Assembly: GCF_042666235.1 (NCBI RefSeq)
Contig: NZ_JBHTFQ010000008.1
Coordinates: forward strand, 124,001 to 188,000
Length of the DNA: 64,000 bases
Direction: 5' to 3'
Source: Halodurantibacterium daqingensis
GTDB lineage: Bacteria; Pseudomonadota; Alphaproteobacteria; Rhodobacterales; Rhodobacteraceae
The notes beneath the pieces are model-generated. The model made no database searches. It was not told where the DNA came from and saw only the letters and a list, made by a program, of their open reading frames with translations. A program made the translations under genes and the position numbers. Position 1 is the stretch's first letter. Each line of letters starts with the position of its first letter. This document shows positions 17,740-26,118 of this stretch, in pieces.

Positions 17740-18460
17740 ACCGGGCCTAGTCGCCGCGGCCGAGCTTGAATGCCTGCGGGACGATCCGTTTGCGCCAGGG
17801 ATGGTCGTGGCGGTCGGCAAAATGAAGAACAGGCGCGTGACCTTGATCTTCCGGCAGGCCTGCAGGAGGTCGGCCATCAGTTTCGGGCGCAGGTTGTCAG
17901 GCCCACGAAGGCCATGTCGAGCGTATGGAAACTCTCATGGGCGGGCAACTCGTCCATGGCTTTCAGAAGAGCGCGCCCTGGCGTCGCCATTGTCAGACCC
18001 CAATCCAGGCTGGTCGGTCGTTCTGCCCTCGGTCACGCCCTGTTTCGGGGAGGGAAACAAGGATCGGGGGCGGGTTCTTTTTGGGGCATCCGTCGGCAGT
18101 TTCACCAGCCGGTTCGGGGTACTGCCCATCGACCCCGGACAGGAGCACGTGCGCCGAGGCGCAGGTAACGCGCGTGCCCTGTTCGCCAAGCGCCGTGGTG
18201 CCGCCCACATGCGGGTGACCCATGATGTGCTGCGTGGAAAGAATGCAGGTCTTCCAGTCGATGCTGTTCGATGTCGGGGTGTTGGGGAGTGGGCTGCGGA
18301 ATACGCCTCGGGTGATGCGGCTCCGCAAGCCGCGTTTCACATAGTCACGGAAGCTCTCATGGACGATGCCTTCGGGCACGAGCCACGCGGCATCGCCCAG
18401 ATACCCGCCGGGCACGGCATCGAGCAGTTTCTTCAGATCTTGTGACCTTGCGGTGTCCAC
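17740..18460 (-). pseudogene. AbiEi-type antitoxin, frameshifted
   Basis: Type IV antitoxin remnant. The N-terminal winged-helix part is readable from 18460: LKKLLDAVPGGYLGDAAWL, SFRDYVKRGL, ITRGVFRSPLP, then DWKTCILSTQHIMGHPHVGG, typical of AbiEi. Frame changes follow between about 18130 and 17960; the C-terminal domain reappears as ELPAHESFHTLDMAFVGL, LRPKLMADLLQACRKIKVTR and ADRHDHPWRKRI, ending near a VPDDF segment adjoining the toxin remnant. With at least two frame breaks the antitoxin cannot be made whole. Confidence 0.75.
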
Positions 18461-18708
18461 GATGCCTGAAGCGACAGATCTTCAAGGAGACGGGTGCAGG
18501 TTTTCCCGAAGGAGGTGAGGCTTCAGCGTTACGGACGCTCCAAGATCAATATGTGCAGGGAGCTTGGAGAGCAGCCCCAGGAAGCGGGAGACCTGACGGC
18601 GCGGGTTGAGAGACGGCCGCAGACCCGCGGTGGTTGCCGAAGGTCGATGCGGGCACCTCCCGGCGTGCTGCCGGGACCGGGCCTTGGTTCTGCGGACTGC
18701 CGCCTCCC

Positions 18709-19038
18709 ATGAAGAAATACCAGATCGGCGCGGTGCCCCCGCAGGTGGACGCGGGCCTGCGGCAGGGCTTTGCCGAGGTCGAGATCGCCACGATCGGTCA
18801 TTTCCGCCACCGCGGTTTCGTCGATCGCCGCCTGCGCCCCATTGCCCCCGTTTCGGGCATTCCGACCGGCACGGCGGTGACGGTCGCGATTCCGGCCACG
18901 GATTCGACCTGCTGCATCACGCGATGTCGGTGGTGCGGCCCGGCGACGTTGTGGTGATCGACGGGCTGGGCGACCGGCGACATGCCTGTCTTGGGGGCGG
19001 GGTGGCCTTTGCCGCCAGGGTGGCAGGGGCGGTCGCCG
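18709..19038 (+). pseudogene. 5'-fragment duplicate of the RraA-family gene at 41517
   Basis: From its ATG at 18709 for 330 bases this matches the gene at 41517-42191 with about nine substitutions and one deleted base, roughly 97% identity. The deletion lies at the DSTLLHH codons (GATTCGACCTG versus GATTCGACCCTG) and shifts the frame. Similarity begins exactly at the start codon and ends at 19038, half-way through the gene, and none of the sequence on either side is shared. It is a recent partial duplication and is not functional. Confidence 0.93.
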
Positions 19039-19376
19039 ACTGCCGCAGAACATCCGCCCCCACCTCCAGGTGCGCTGCGGGGGATCTTGCCCGCCGGTCC
19101 TGCTGCCTCACCGTCCACGGCTACGGGGACATCCGCCGGCCAAGGCTGCTGCGGCAGCAGTTTGGCGCGACAGCGCGGTACCGGAAAGGCCGGCCGCGGA
19201 GCAAGGCGACCATGTCGCCCCCCCGCCCGCACTTCGACCAGGTTGCGCCACCGCACGGCGTGGCAATCGCGCCACCCGGACCGCATATGTGCAGCCAACC
19301 GCTGGCCCCGGAACATCGCGCCGGAGGAATGACGGCTTCCCCCCTCCGCCCCCGCCCGCGAACCGCGGGGGAACCT
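19039..19376. other. Unassigned stretch after the duplicated fragment
   Basis: No gene recognised. Open frames on both strands are Pro/Arg-rich and look like chance frames in GC-rich DNA. It separates the RraA fragment from the convergent oxidase gene. Confidence 0.4.
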
Positions 19377-20675
19377 TCAGCGCGGCGCCGCCAGCCTGTC
19401 CCGCAACCGATACCAGGCGACAGTTGCCCGGACGGCCGGCTTCCGCAGGAAATGGAGCGGGATGGGCCGGGGTTCCGTCACCGGAAAATCCAGCGCCTCT
19501 TCGGGCACGCCCCGCGCCCAGTCGGCCAGCACCTTGCCCATTGCCGTTGCCATCGCGACGCCGCGCCCGTTATAGCCCAGGCCCGCCATCACGCCCGGCG
19601 CCATCCGGTGCAGATGGGGATAATGATCCGCCGTCATTGCCACATATCCGCCCCAGGCATAGGACCATTCGACGCCGTTCAACTGCGGATAAAGCTCTTC
19701 CGAGACCTCGCGCAGCGCCTGCATCTGCCGCAGTGTCCCGCGCGCATCGTAAGCCCCCCGTCCGCCCATCACGAACCGCCCCTCCGGATCCAGCCGGAAG
19801 TAAAGCAGCAATCGCCGGCTGTCGGAGGCCGAATGCCCGCCCGGCAGGATCGAGCGGCGCATGTTGTCCGACAGTGGCGCCGTCGCCACCTGAACCGACC
19901 GCACCGGCACCACCGTCCGCCGCAAGGGCGGCATCAGGTCATCGGTATAGCCGTTCGTGCAAAGCAAGACGCGCCGCGCCCGCAACCGACCCTCGGCCGT
20001 GTGCAGCACGAAGCCCGCGCCGGTCCGTTCCAGCCGTAGCGCCCGGCTTTGTCCATGCAGCACCGCCCCCGCGGCCAGGGCCGCCTCTGCCAGCCCGAGC
20101 GCATAGTTCAGCGGATGCAGATTGCCCCCGCGCGGATCGATCATGCCGCCGATATAGGCGTCTGTGCCCAGCATTTCGGCGGTTTCCTGCCGCGACAACA
20201 TCCGCAGCGGCGCGCCGCGGCGGGCCCATTGGTCCACCCGCGCCTGAACCACCCGAAGCGCCGCTGCGTCATGCACAGGCTGGATCCAGCCTGCCTGAAC
20301 CCCCGCGCAGTCGATGCCGTGCCGGCGGATCAGCGAAAACACCAGATCCCCCGCACCACCGGCCAGGGTCACCATCCGCGCGCCGATGTCCGGCCCGAAC
20401 CGCGCTTCGATGGCGTCGGGATCCTCTTTCAGCCCGGGGTTCACCTGCCCTCCGTTGCGTCCCGATGCGCCCCAGCCGGGCGTTTCCGCCTCGAGCACCG
20501 TGGCCGCCACGCCGGCCTCTGCCAGGTGCAGCGCGGCGGACAACCCGGTGAACCCCGCGCCGACTATCGCGACATCCGTCTCCTCCTCTCCGCGCAGCGG
20601 CGGACAGGGCGGCGTGGCATTGGCAGTCGCCGACCAAAGCGAATTGGCGATCGGCGCGATCTCGTTGACAATCAT
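19377..20675 (-). CDS. FAD-dependent amine/amino-acid oxidoreductase (DadA/PuuB-like)
   Basis: 432 residues of the DAO family. The FAD-binding motif is TDVAIVGAGFTGLSAALHLAEAG (residues 33-55), followed by EAETPGWGASGRNGGQVNPGLK, the characteristic loop of gamma-glutamylputrescine oxidase and related OrdL proteins; the C-terminal FAD contact is GVMAGLGYNGRGVAMATAMGK. It would oxidise a primary or secondary amine, releasing an aldehyde or keto acid and H2O2 or reduced carrier. A GGGAG site precedes the ATG. It lies 19 bases downstream of the XRE-cupin regulator on the same strand and opposite a polyamine-type transporter, suggesting putrescine or a related amine as substrate. Confidence 0.87.
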   Translation of the reverse strand: MIVNEIAPIANSLWSATANATPPCPPLRGEEETDVAIVGAGFTGLSAALHLAEAGVAATVLEAETPGWGASGRNGGQVNPGLKEDPDAIEARFGPDIGARMVTLAGGAGDLVFSLIRRHGIDCAGVQAGWIQPVHDAAALRVVQARVDQWARRGAPLRMLSRQETAEMLGTDAYIGGMIDPRGGNLHPLNYALGLAEAALAAGAVLHGQSRALRLERTGAGFVLHTAEGRLRARRVLLCTNGYTDDLMPPLRRTVVPVRSVQVATAPLSDNMRRSILPGGHSASDSRRLLLYFRLDPEGRFVMGGRGAYDARGTLRQMQALREVSEELYPQLNGVEWSYAWGGYVAMTADHYPHLHRMAPGVMAGLGYNGRGVAMATAMGKVLADWARGVPEEALDFPVTEPRPIPLHFLRKPAVRATVAWYRLRDRLAAPR

Positions 20676-20694
20676 TCCGAAACTCCCTGCAGGA

Positions 20695-21300
20695 TCAGTA
20701 AACCGCCGGCGTGACCACCCAGATCACCACCGCATCCTCGGACCCTCCGCACCAGAACCGGATCATCCGCACCGCCTCGAAGGCAAAGGAATCCCCCGCC
20801 TCCAGCCGGTGTTCGACCCCATCCACTTCCAGCATCAGAATCCCCGACAGAACCGTGCCGCATTTCGCGCCGACCGGATGGTTGTAGGGCACATCCCCCG
20901 TTGTGCCGCCGGGACGCACCACCAGGCGCATCATCTGGATGTCGGGGCATTCGTCCGGCGTCATCAGCTCCTTGACCATGCCCTTGCTGCCCAGATCCAG
21001 AACCCGCCGCTGGTGCCGGCGCACGACAAGGGGTTCGCGCGGCCCGGCTTCGGTGGGCCCGTCGAACAGCCAGCCCACCGGCATTTCCAGCGCGCGGCAG
21101 ATCGCGCCAAGTGATCGCACCGACGGCATGCTCAGCCCGCGCTCGATCTGGCTCAGCAGCCCGATCGACACCTCTGCACGCTCGGCCACCTCCCGCAGCG
21201 ACAGGTTGCGCACCTTTCGCCTGGATCGCAGGCGCGGGCCGATCTCGTCGCCCGGTGCCTGGGCAGGGGCCATCTCGGGGGGGACTTTCGCTGGAAGCAT
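20695..21300 (-). CDS. XRE-family regulator with C-terminal cupin domain (PuuR-like)
   Basis: 201 residues from the chosen ATG at 21298-21300. An XRE helix-turn-helix occupies about residues 18-75 (RNLSLREVAERAEVSIGLLSQIERGLSMPSV) and a cupin_2 domain about 120-195 (VPYNHPVGAKCGTVLSGILMLEVDG, RLEAGDSFAFEA). This is the layout of PuuR and similar regulators that sense amines or amino acids through the cupin. It is divergent from the transporter operon and upstream of the oxidase, so it probably controls both from the intervening region. A longer start 57 bases upstream is possible but would begin inside the operator-like repeats. Confidence 0.88.
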   Translation of the reverse strand: MLPAKVPPEMAPAQAPGDEIGPRLRSRRKVRNLSLREVAERAEVSIGLLSQIERGLSMPSVRSLGAICRALEMPVGWLFDGPTEAGPREPLVVRRHQRRVLDLGSKGMVKELMTPDECPDIQMMRLVVRPGGTTGDVPYNHPVGAKCGTVLSGILMLEVDGVEHRLEAGDSFAFEAVRMIRFWCGGSEDAVVIWVVTPAVY

Positions 21301-21331
21301 TTGTTGACAACCTGATCTATCTTTGCTGAGA

Positions 21332-21368
21332 TTGAAATAATAACAAAAAAGTTTCAACTAAAATGAAA
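21332..21368. promoter_or_regulatory. Inverted half-sites between the XRE regulator and the transporter operon
   Basis: TTGAAA at 21332-21337 and TTTCAA at 21352-21357 form an inverted repeat, and a third half-site TGAAA follows at 21364-21368. The region is strikingly AT-rich for this window and lies between divergent starts, so it is the best candidate operator for the XRE-cupin protein. A TTGACA element at 21304-21309 lies nearby and could serve a promoter on the plus strand. Confidence 0.5.
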
Positions 21369-21386
21369 TCCAACAGGAGGTTCGTC

Positions 21387-22412
21387 ATGACACGGACAAA
21401 GCTCGTTGCCACTACGGCCCTGACGCTTTTCGCCACAAGCGCCTCGGCACAGGATACGATCACATTCACCTCGTTCGGCGGCGCCTTTCAGGAGGCGCAG
21501 CGCAAGGCCCTGCTGGACCCGGCCGCCGAGGCGCTGAACATCACCATCCTTGAAGACACCCTGACCGGGATCGCAGAGGTTCGCGCGCAGGTTCTCGCCG
21601 GCGCCGTCACCTGGGATATCGTCGATCTTGGCCTTGCCGACTGCGCCGCCGCGCAGGCCGAAGGGATCCTTGAGCCGCTGGATTATTCCCAGATCTCGGT
21701 CGAAGGGTTCGAGGAGGCCGCCTATTCCGACGCCTGGGCCGGCATCATCTATTTCTCCACCGTTCTCGCCTTCGACACCGACCTGTTCGGCGACAATCCC
21801 CCGCAAAGCTGGGCCGACTTCTGGGATGTCGAAAACTTCCCCGGCGCACGGTCGCTGCGCAACAACCCGGTCGGCACGCTCGAGATCGCGCTTCTGGCCG
21901 ACGGCGTTCCGGTTGATGAAATCTATCCGCTCGATCTCGACCGGGCCTTCGCGAAGATGGCCGAGATCCAGCCCCATATCGACGTCTGGTGGACCTCGGG
22001 CGCCCAGTCGGCGCAGCTCATCGCGGATGGGGAAGTGGACATGATCGCCATCTGGAACGGCCGGCTTGATGCCGTGGTCGCGGACGGGATCGCCGCCGAC
22101 TATACCTACAATCAGGGCATCGCGCAGCTTGACTGTCTTGCCATTCCGCGCGGGGCGCCGAACAAGGACGTGGCGATGCAGGCGCTGGCCATCATGCTTG
22201 CCCCCGAACAACAGGCGCAGATGCCGCAATACATCAATTACGGCCCGACCACCTCGCTGGCCTTCGATCTCGGCATCATCACCGACGAACAGACCGCCAT
22301 CAGCCCCTCGGCGCCCGAGAACCTTGCCAACCAGCTGATCATGAACGCCGATTACTGGGCGGAAAACCGTCAGGCCGTGCAGGAACGCTGGGACGCCTTC
22401 ATCACGCAGTGA
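21387..22412 (+). CDS. Polyamine-type ABC transporter substrate-binding protein (PotD/PotF-like)
   Basis: 341 residues from ATG 21387, chosen because AGGAGG lies seven bases upstream; an in-frame ATG at 21363 is embedded in operator-like repeats. A signal peptide occupies residues 1-20 (MTRTKLVATTALTLFATSASA, cleavage before Q). The mature protein begins TITFTSFGGAFQEAQRKA and ends YWAENRQAVQERWDAFI, as in spermidine/putrescine-binding proteins of the extracellular solute-binding family 1/8 group. It acts in the periplasm and delivers substrate to the two downstream permeases. Followed after 200 bases by its ATPase gene. Confidence 0.88.
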   Translation: MTRTKLVATTALTLFATSASAQDTITFTSFGGAFQEAQRKALLDPAAEALNITILEDTLTGIAEVRAQVLAGAVTWDIVDLGLADCAAAQAEGILEPLDYSQISVEGFEEAAYSDAWAGIIYFSTVLAFDTDLFGDNPPQSWADFWDVENFPGARSLRNNPVGTLEIALLADGVPVDEIYPLDLDRAFAKMAEIQPHIDVWWTSGAQSAQLIADGEVDMIAIWNGRLDAVVADGIAADYTYNQGIAQLDCLAIPRGAPNKDVAMQALAIMLAPEQQAQMPQYINYGPTTSLAFDLGIITDEQTAISPSAPENLANQLIMNADYWAENRQAVQERWDAFITQ

Positions 22413-22614
22413 CCCTGGGCCGGTCAGGCAGCTTCGGGCGGCACCCGCGCCGATCCCGGATAGGCCTTGCCGGCCTGAACCCTTGGCAATCAGGCCGCAC
22501 CGGCCGCATGGCTGGTCCGCGCCGCGGCGCCAGCGCCGGACCCGACCCGGAGGACCGGCAAGGCCACCTGCACGACGGCCGCTGCCGCCAGTTACCCCAG
22601 AACCCGGAGGCCCC

Positions 22615-23694
22615 ATGACCGCCATCTCGGCCCGCTCTCAGCCCATCAGCATCGAGAACGTCACCAAATCCTACAGCGGCTTCAACGCGCTGTCCGATGT
22701 CAGCCTCGATATCGGCTCGGGTGAGTTCCTCACGCTCCTCGGGCCCTCCGGCTCGGGCAAGACCACGCTCCTGATGGTGCTTGCAGGCTTCACCCGCCCC
22801 ACCGACGGTCGCGTCCTTGTCGGCGGCCAAGACATGACACGCGTCCCGCCGCACAAGCGCGATTTCGGCATGGTCTTCCAGAACTACGCGCTTTTCCCGC
22901 ATATGAACGTGCAGGGCAATGTCGCCTATCCGCTTCGCCTGCGCGGCGTGTCGCGCGCGGAAACGGAAAGCCGGGTCGCCCGCGCGCTTGATCTCGTGCA
23001 GCTTGGGCATCTCGCCCATCGCGGGGTGGACGAACTGTCGGGCGGGCAGAAACAGCGGATCGCCCTTGCCCGGGCCATCGTGTTCGAGCCCCGCGTGCTG
23101 CTGATGGACGAACCCCTGTCGGCGCTGGACAAGAACCTGCGCGAACAGATGCAGATCGAGATCCGCGCCCTTCACGAATCCCTCGGCATCACCACCGTCT
23201 ATGTCACCCATGACCAGCGCGAGGCGCTGACCATGTCTGACCGTATCGTGGTGATCGAGGCCGGCAGGATCTCGCAGATCGGCGCGCCCCGCGACATCTA
23301 TGAACGCCCCGCCAATGCCTTCGTGGCCGACTTCATCGGCGAATCCAGCCTGCTTCCCGTCCAGGCAACGGGCACCGGCTACCGCTTTGCCGACAGCGTG
23401 CTGAAATCCGACGCGGCGCCCGGCGGCCAGTATCTTGTTGTCCGACCGGAGAAGATGGAGTTCCACCAGCCGGGAATGGAAGCCGACCACAACCTTTTCA
23501 ACGGTCATGTGAAACAGGTGGTCTATCAGGGCGAAACCGTTCTGGCCCAGATCGTGCTGGAGGGCGGTGCAACCATCAGCCTGCGCCGCTCGACCCGCCG
23601 CGACATCATGGCCCGCCTGCCCGAACCCGGCGCGCCCATCACGCTTGCCCTGCACCGCGACGATACCGTCATCGTGCCGGAGCGCGGCGCATGA
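22615..23694 (+). CDS. Polyamine-type ABC transporter ATPase (PotA-like)
   Basis: 359 residues from the ATG at 22615, preceded by GGAGG; longer in-frame starts upstream are out of keeping with family length. Walker A GPSGSGKTT, Q-loop GMVFQNYALFPHMNV, signature LSGGQKQR, Walker B VLLMDEPLSALD and switch histidine in VTHDQREAL are all canonical. The C-terminal TOBE-type regulatory domain (about 240-359) is present, as in PotA and other CUT1/POPT importers. Its stop overlaps the permease start by four bases. Confidence 0.93.
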   Translation: MTAISARSQPISIENVTKSYSGFNALSDVSLDIGSGEFLTLLGPSGSGKTTLLMVLAGFTRPTDGRVLVGGQDMTRVPPHKRDFGMVFQNYALFPHMNVQGNVAYPLRLRGVSRAETESRVARALDLVQLGHLAHRGVDELSGGQKQRIALARAIVFEPRVLLMDEPLSALDKNLREQMQIEIRALHESLGITTVYVTHDQREALTMSDRIVVIEAGRISQIGAPRDIYERPANAFVADFIGESSLLPVQATGTGYRFADSVLKSDAAPGGQYLVVRPEKMEFHQPGMEADHNLFNGHVKQVVYQGETVLAQIVLEGGATISLRRSTRRDIMARLPEPGAPITLALHRDDTVIVPERGA

Positions 23695-24551
23695 ACGCCG
23701 AGGCTCTCCGTCGCGACGAACGCCGGGAAAGGATCTCCATTCTCGGTCTTTCGTTTCCCGCCCTCGCCGTGGTGACGCTGCTGGTGTTCATTCCCGTCGG
23801 CTGGCTGTTCTGGCTTTCGCTGATTGACGGTGGCGAACTCAGCCTGATCCACTATCGCCGCATTGCCGACGCGACCCATTTCCGCATCTTCTGGCTGACC
23901 TTCGAGATCTCGATCCTGGTCACCGCGCTCGCGCTCCTGCTCGGCTATCCGCTGGCCTATCTGATGAGCCAGCTCTCCCCCCGCTGGGCCGGTGTCTGCA
24001 TGATCTTCGTGCTGATCCCGTTCTGGACCTCGCTTCTGGTGCGCACCTACGCCTGGCTTGTGCTGTTGCAACGCCGCGGTCTGATAAACCAGACGCTGAT
24101 GGACCTCGGCATCATCTCGACCCCGCTGCGCCTTGTCCACAACTACACCGGCACGGTCATCGGCATGCTGCACATCATGCTGCCTTTCATGATCCTGCCG
24201 CTTTACGCCGCGCTGCGCTCGGTTGATGCCAATTACATGCGCGCCGCCGCCAACATGGGTGCATCCCCCGTCCGGGCCTTCTGGACGGTGTTCTTCCCAC
24301 TGTCCATGCCGGGCGTGATCGCGGGAAGCCTGCTGGTCTTCATCCTGTCGCTGGGCTTCTATGTCACCCCTGCCCTTCTTGGTGGCGGAAGGGTGATGAT
24401 GGTCTCGATGAAGATCCAGCAGAACGCCGGCCTCTATTTCGACTGGGGCGCGGCCTCGGCGCTTGGGGTAGTGCTTCTCGCCATCACCTTCGCCATCTTT
24501 GCCCTGCTTGGCCGTGTCATGCGGATCGAGCGTCTGTTCGGAGGTCGCTGA
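23691..24551 (+). CDS. Polyamine-type ABC transporter permease (PotB-like)
   Basis: 286 residues, six hydrophobic helices and a cytoplasmic EAA loop with the sequence AAANMGASPVRAFWTVFFPLSMPGVIAG at about residues 185-213, which docks with the ATPase. This is the PotB/PotH-type membrane subunit. It overlaps both the ATPase gene (ATGA) and the second permease (the last base of its TGA is the first base of the next ATG). Confidence 0.92.
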   Translation: MNAEALRRDERRERISILGLSFPALAVVTLLVFIPVGWLFWLSLIDGGELSLIHYRRIADATHFRIFWLTFEISILVTALALLLGYPLAYLMSQLSPRWAGVCMIFVLIPFWTSLLVRTYAWLVLLQRRGLINQTLMDLGIISTPLRLVHNYTGTVIGMLHIMLPFMILPLYAALRSVDANYMRAAANMGASPVRAFWTVFFPLSMPGVIAGSLLVFILSLGFYVTPALLGGGRVMMVSMKIQQNAGLYFDWGAASALGVVLLAITFAIFALLGRVMRIERLFGGR

Positions 24552-25360
24552 TGCTGCTTCGCCCCGCTTCCGAAACCCAGATCACTCATCTCGGCCGGCT
24601 CTGGCTCTACATCCTGGCCGCCCTCGTGATGGCCTTCCTGATCCTGCCGGTCTTCATCGTGATCCCGATGTCCTTCTCCGACAGCCGGTTCCTGCGCTTT
24701 CCGCCCGAGGGTTTCTCGTTGCGCTGGTATGAAAGCTACCTCCGCTCGCCCGAATGGATGCGCGCCACCTGGGTGTCCTTCAAGGTCGCGCTGATGACCA
24801 CGGCGCTCGCCACGCCCCTTGGCATCGCCGCGGCCTACGGGCTCCACGTCTCCAGGGTGCGCTTTGCGCGCCTGTTCACGCTGGCGCTGATCAGCCCGCT
24901 GGTGATTCCGATCATCATCCTGGGGGTGGGGATCTTCTACCTCTATGTCCAGCTCAACATGGTGAACACGATCACCGGGCTGGTGCTGGCCCATACCATT
25001 CTCGCCATGCCCTTCGTGGTGGTCACGGTGTCGTCGGGATTGCAGCAATACGACCTCAATCAGGAACGCGCGGCCCGCAGCATGGGCGCCAGCCGCTTCA
25101 CCGCCTTCCGCACCGTGACGCTGCCCCAGATCCGCGGCTCCATCGTGGCGGGGGCGCTCTTTGCCTTCATCACGTCGCTGGACGAGGTGGTGATCGCGCT
25201 TTTCATCTCGGGCGGCGAAAACACCACCCTGACCCGGCGCATGTTCACCGGCCTTCGGGACGAGATCGACCCGACCATTGCGGCCATCTCCTCGCTCCTG
25301 ATCCTGTTGTCGCTGGCCTTGCTGCTGATCCTCACCTTCACCAGCCGCAATACCCGCTGA
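24551..25360 (+). CDS. Polyamine-type ABC transporter permease (PotC-like)
   Basis: 269 residues with six membrane helices and an EAA loop RAARSMGASRFTAFRTVTLPQIRGS, followed by the conserved ITSLDEVVIALFI stretch of PotC/PotI proteins. With PotB it forms the channel. The operon SBP-ATPase-permease-permease is complete here. Just after its stop is a perfect 14-base palindrome of C and G (25365-25378) that could act as a weak terminator, though no T-run follows. Confidence 0.92.
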   Translation: MLLRPASETQITHLGRLWLYILAALVMAFLILPVFIVIPMSFSDSRFLRFPPEGFSLRWYESYLRSPEWMRATWVSFKVALMTTALATPLGIAAAYGLHVSRVRFARLFTLALISPLVIPIIILGVGIFYLYVQLNMVNTITGLVLAHTILAMPFVVVTVSSGLQQYDLNQERAARSMGASRFTAFRTVTLPQIRGSIVAGALFAFITSLDEVVIALFISGGENTTLTRRMFTGLRDEIDPTIAAISSLLILLSLALLLILTFTSRNTR

Positions 25361-25533
25361 CAGGCCCGCCCGGGCGGGGCGCCCGCGTCGCCTGCCGCTG
25401 GCGCTAACCGCCGGTTGGCCGTGCGGTTTCATGCGCCGGGCGGGTTCTGTGCCACCAGACAGTGCCATGCCGGGCAGGACGGCGCCCGGTTCAGACCGAC
25501 AGGCAGGCGTATTTCAGGTCCAGATAATCCTCG

Positions 25534-25817
25534 CATGTCACTGTCACGGATCCGGCGGCCTATGCCGGGTATCAGGCGCTTGCCCCTGCCGCCTTTGCCG
25601 CGCACGGGGCAAGGTTTCTGGCGCGCGGCGGTGCGGCAGAGGTTCTGGAAGGCCCCGAGCTGTCGCGCCATGTCGTGATAGAATTTCCCGGCCTCGCGGC
25701 CGCCAGGCCTGCTATGCCTCGGACGCCTATCAGCAGGCCAGGCGCGGCAGACTGGGCGCAGCCATCGCCCATGTGGTGATGGTCGAGGGCCTTTCAGAAC
25801 CGCGCCCTTCTGACTGA
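25534..25817 (+). pseudogene. DUF1330 family protein, one-base frameshift
   Basis: The frame VTVTDPAAYAGYQALAPAA then FAAHGARFLARGGAAEVLEG and SRHVVIEFPGLAAAR is a standard DUF1330 ferredoxin-like domain, and its last part, ACYASDAYQQARRGRLGAAIAH, continues in the next frame after a missing base near 25707. It ends with TGA at 25815. No start codon with a ribosome binding site remains. The sequence is otherwise intact, so inactivation is recent. Confidence 0.8.
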
Positions 25818-26118
25818 CGTTGACCCTGCGCCGGCCATCGGCCCCTCCGGGCCGCGAAGATCGCCGAACGACATCCAGACGCAGCCACGCCCCGAGTCTG
25901 GGGACATCCCGCCTTGCCCAAGGCAACCAAGGGGGTGATCGGCTTCCCCGGTCCGTTTGTTGCGCGCTTGCCGCCTGCTGATGCGCCGGGTGCGCCCCAT
26001 CGGCACAGCGCGGGTCGCGCTCGCGATCTCGGCATCGTCAGGCGCATTGTCCAGCCGATACGGCCCCGCTGCATCGCGCTGTCGGCCTCTGCCTGCAGGA
26101 ACCGATGTTTCGCCTTTC
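25818..26118. other. Gap with no recognised gene
   Basis: About 300 bases between the DUF1330 remnant and the end of the permease gene. I see no gene, strong hairpin or promoter in it. Confidence 0.4.

Noticed and set aside
21301..21312. TTGTTGACAA as a palindromic operator
   Set aside because: The arms pair over only four bases, so it is weaker than the TTGAAA/TTTCAA repeat beside it and could be only a promoter element.
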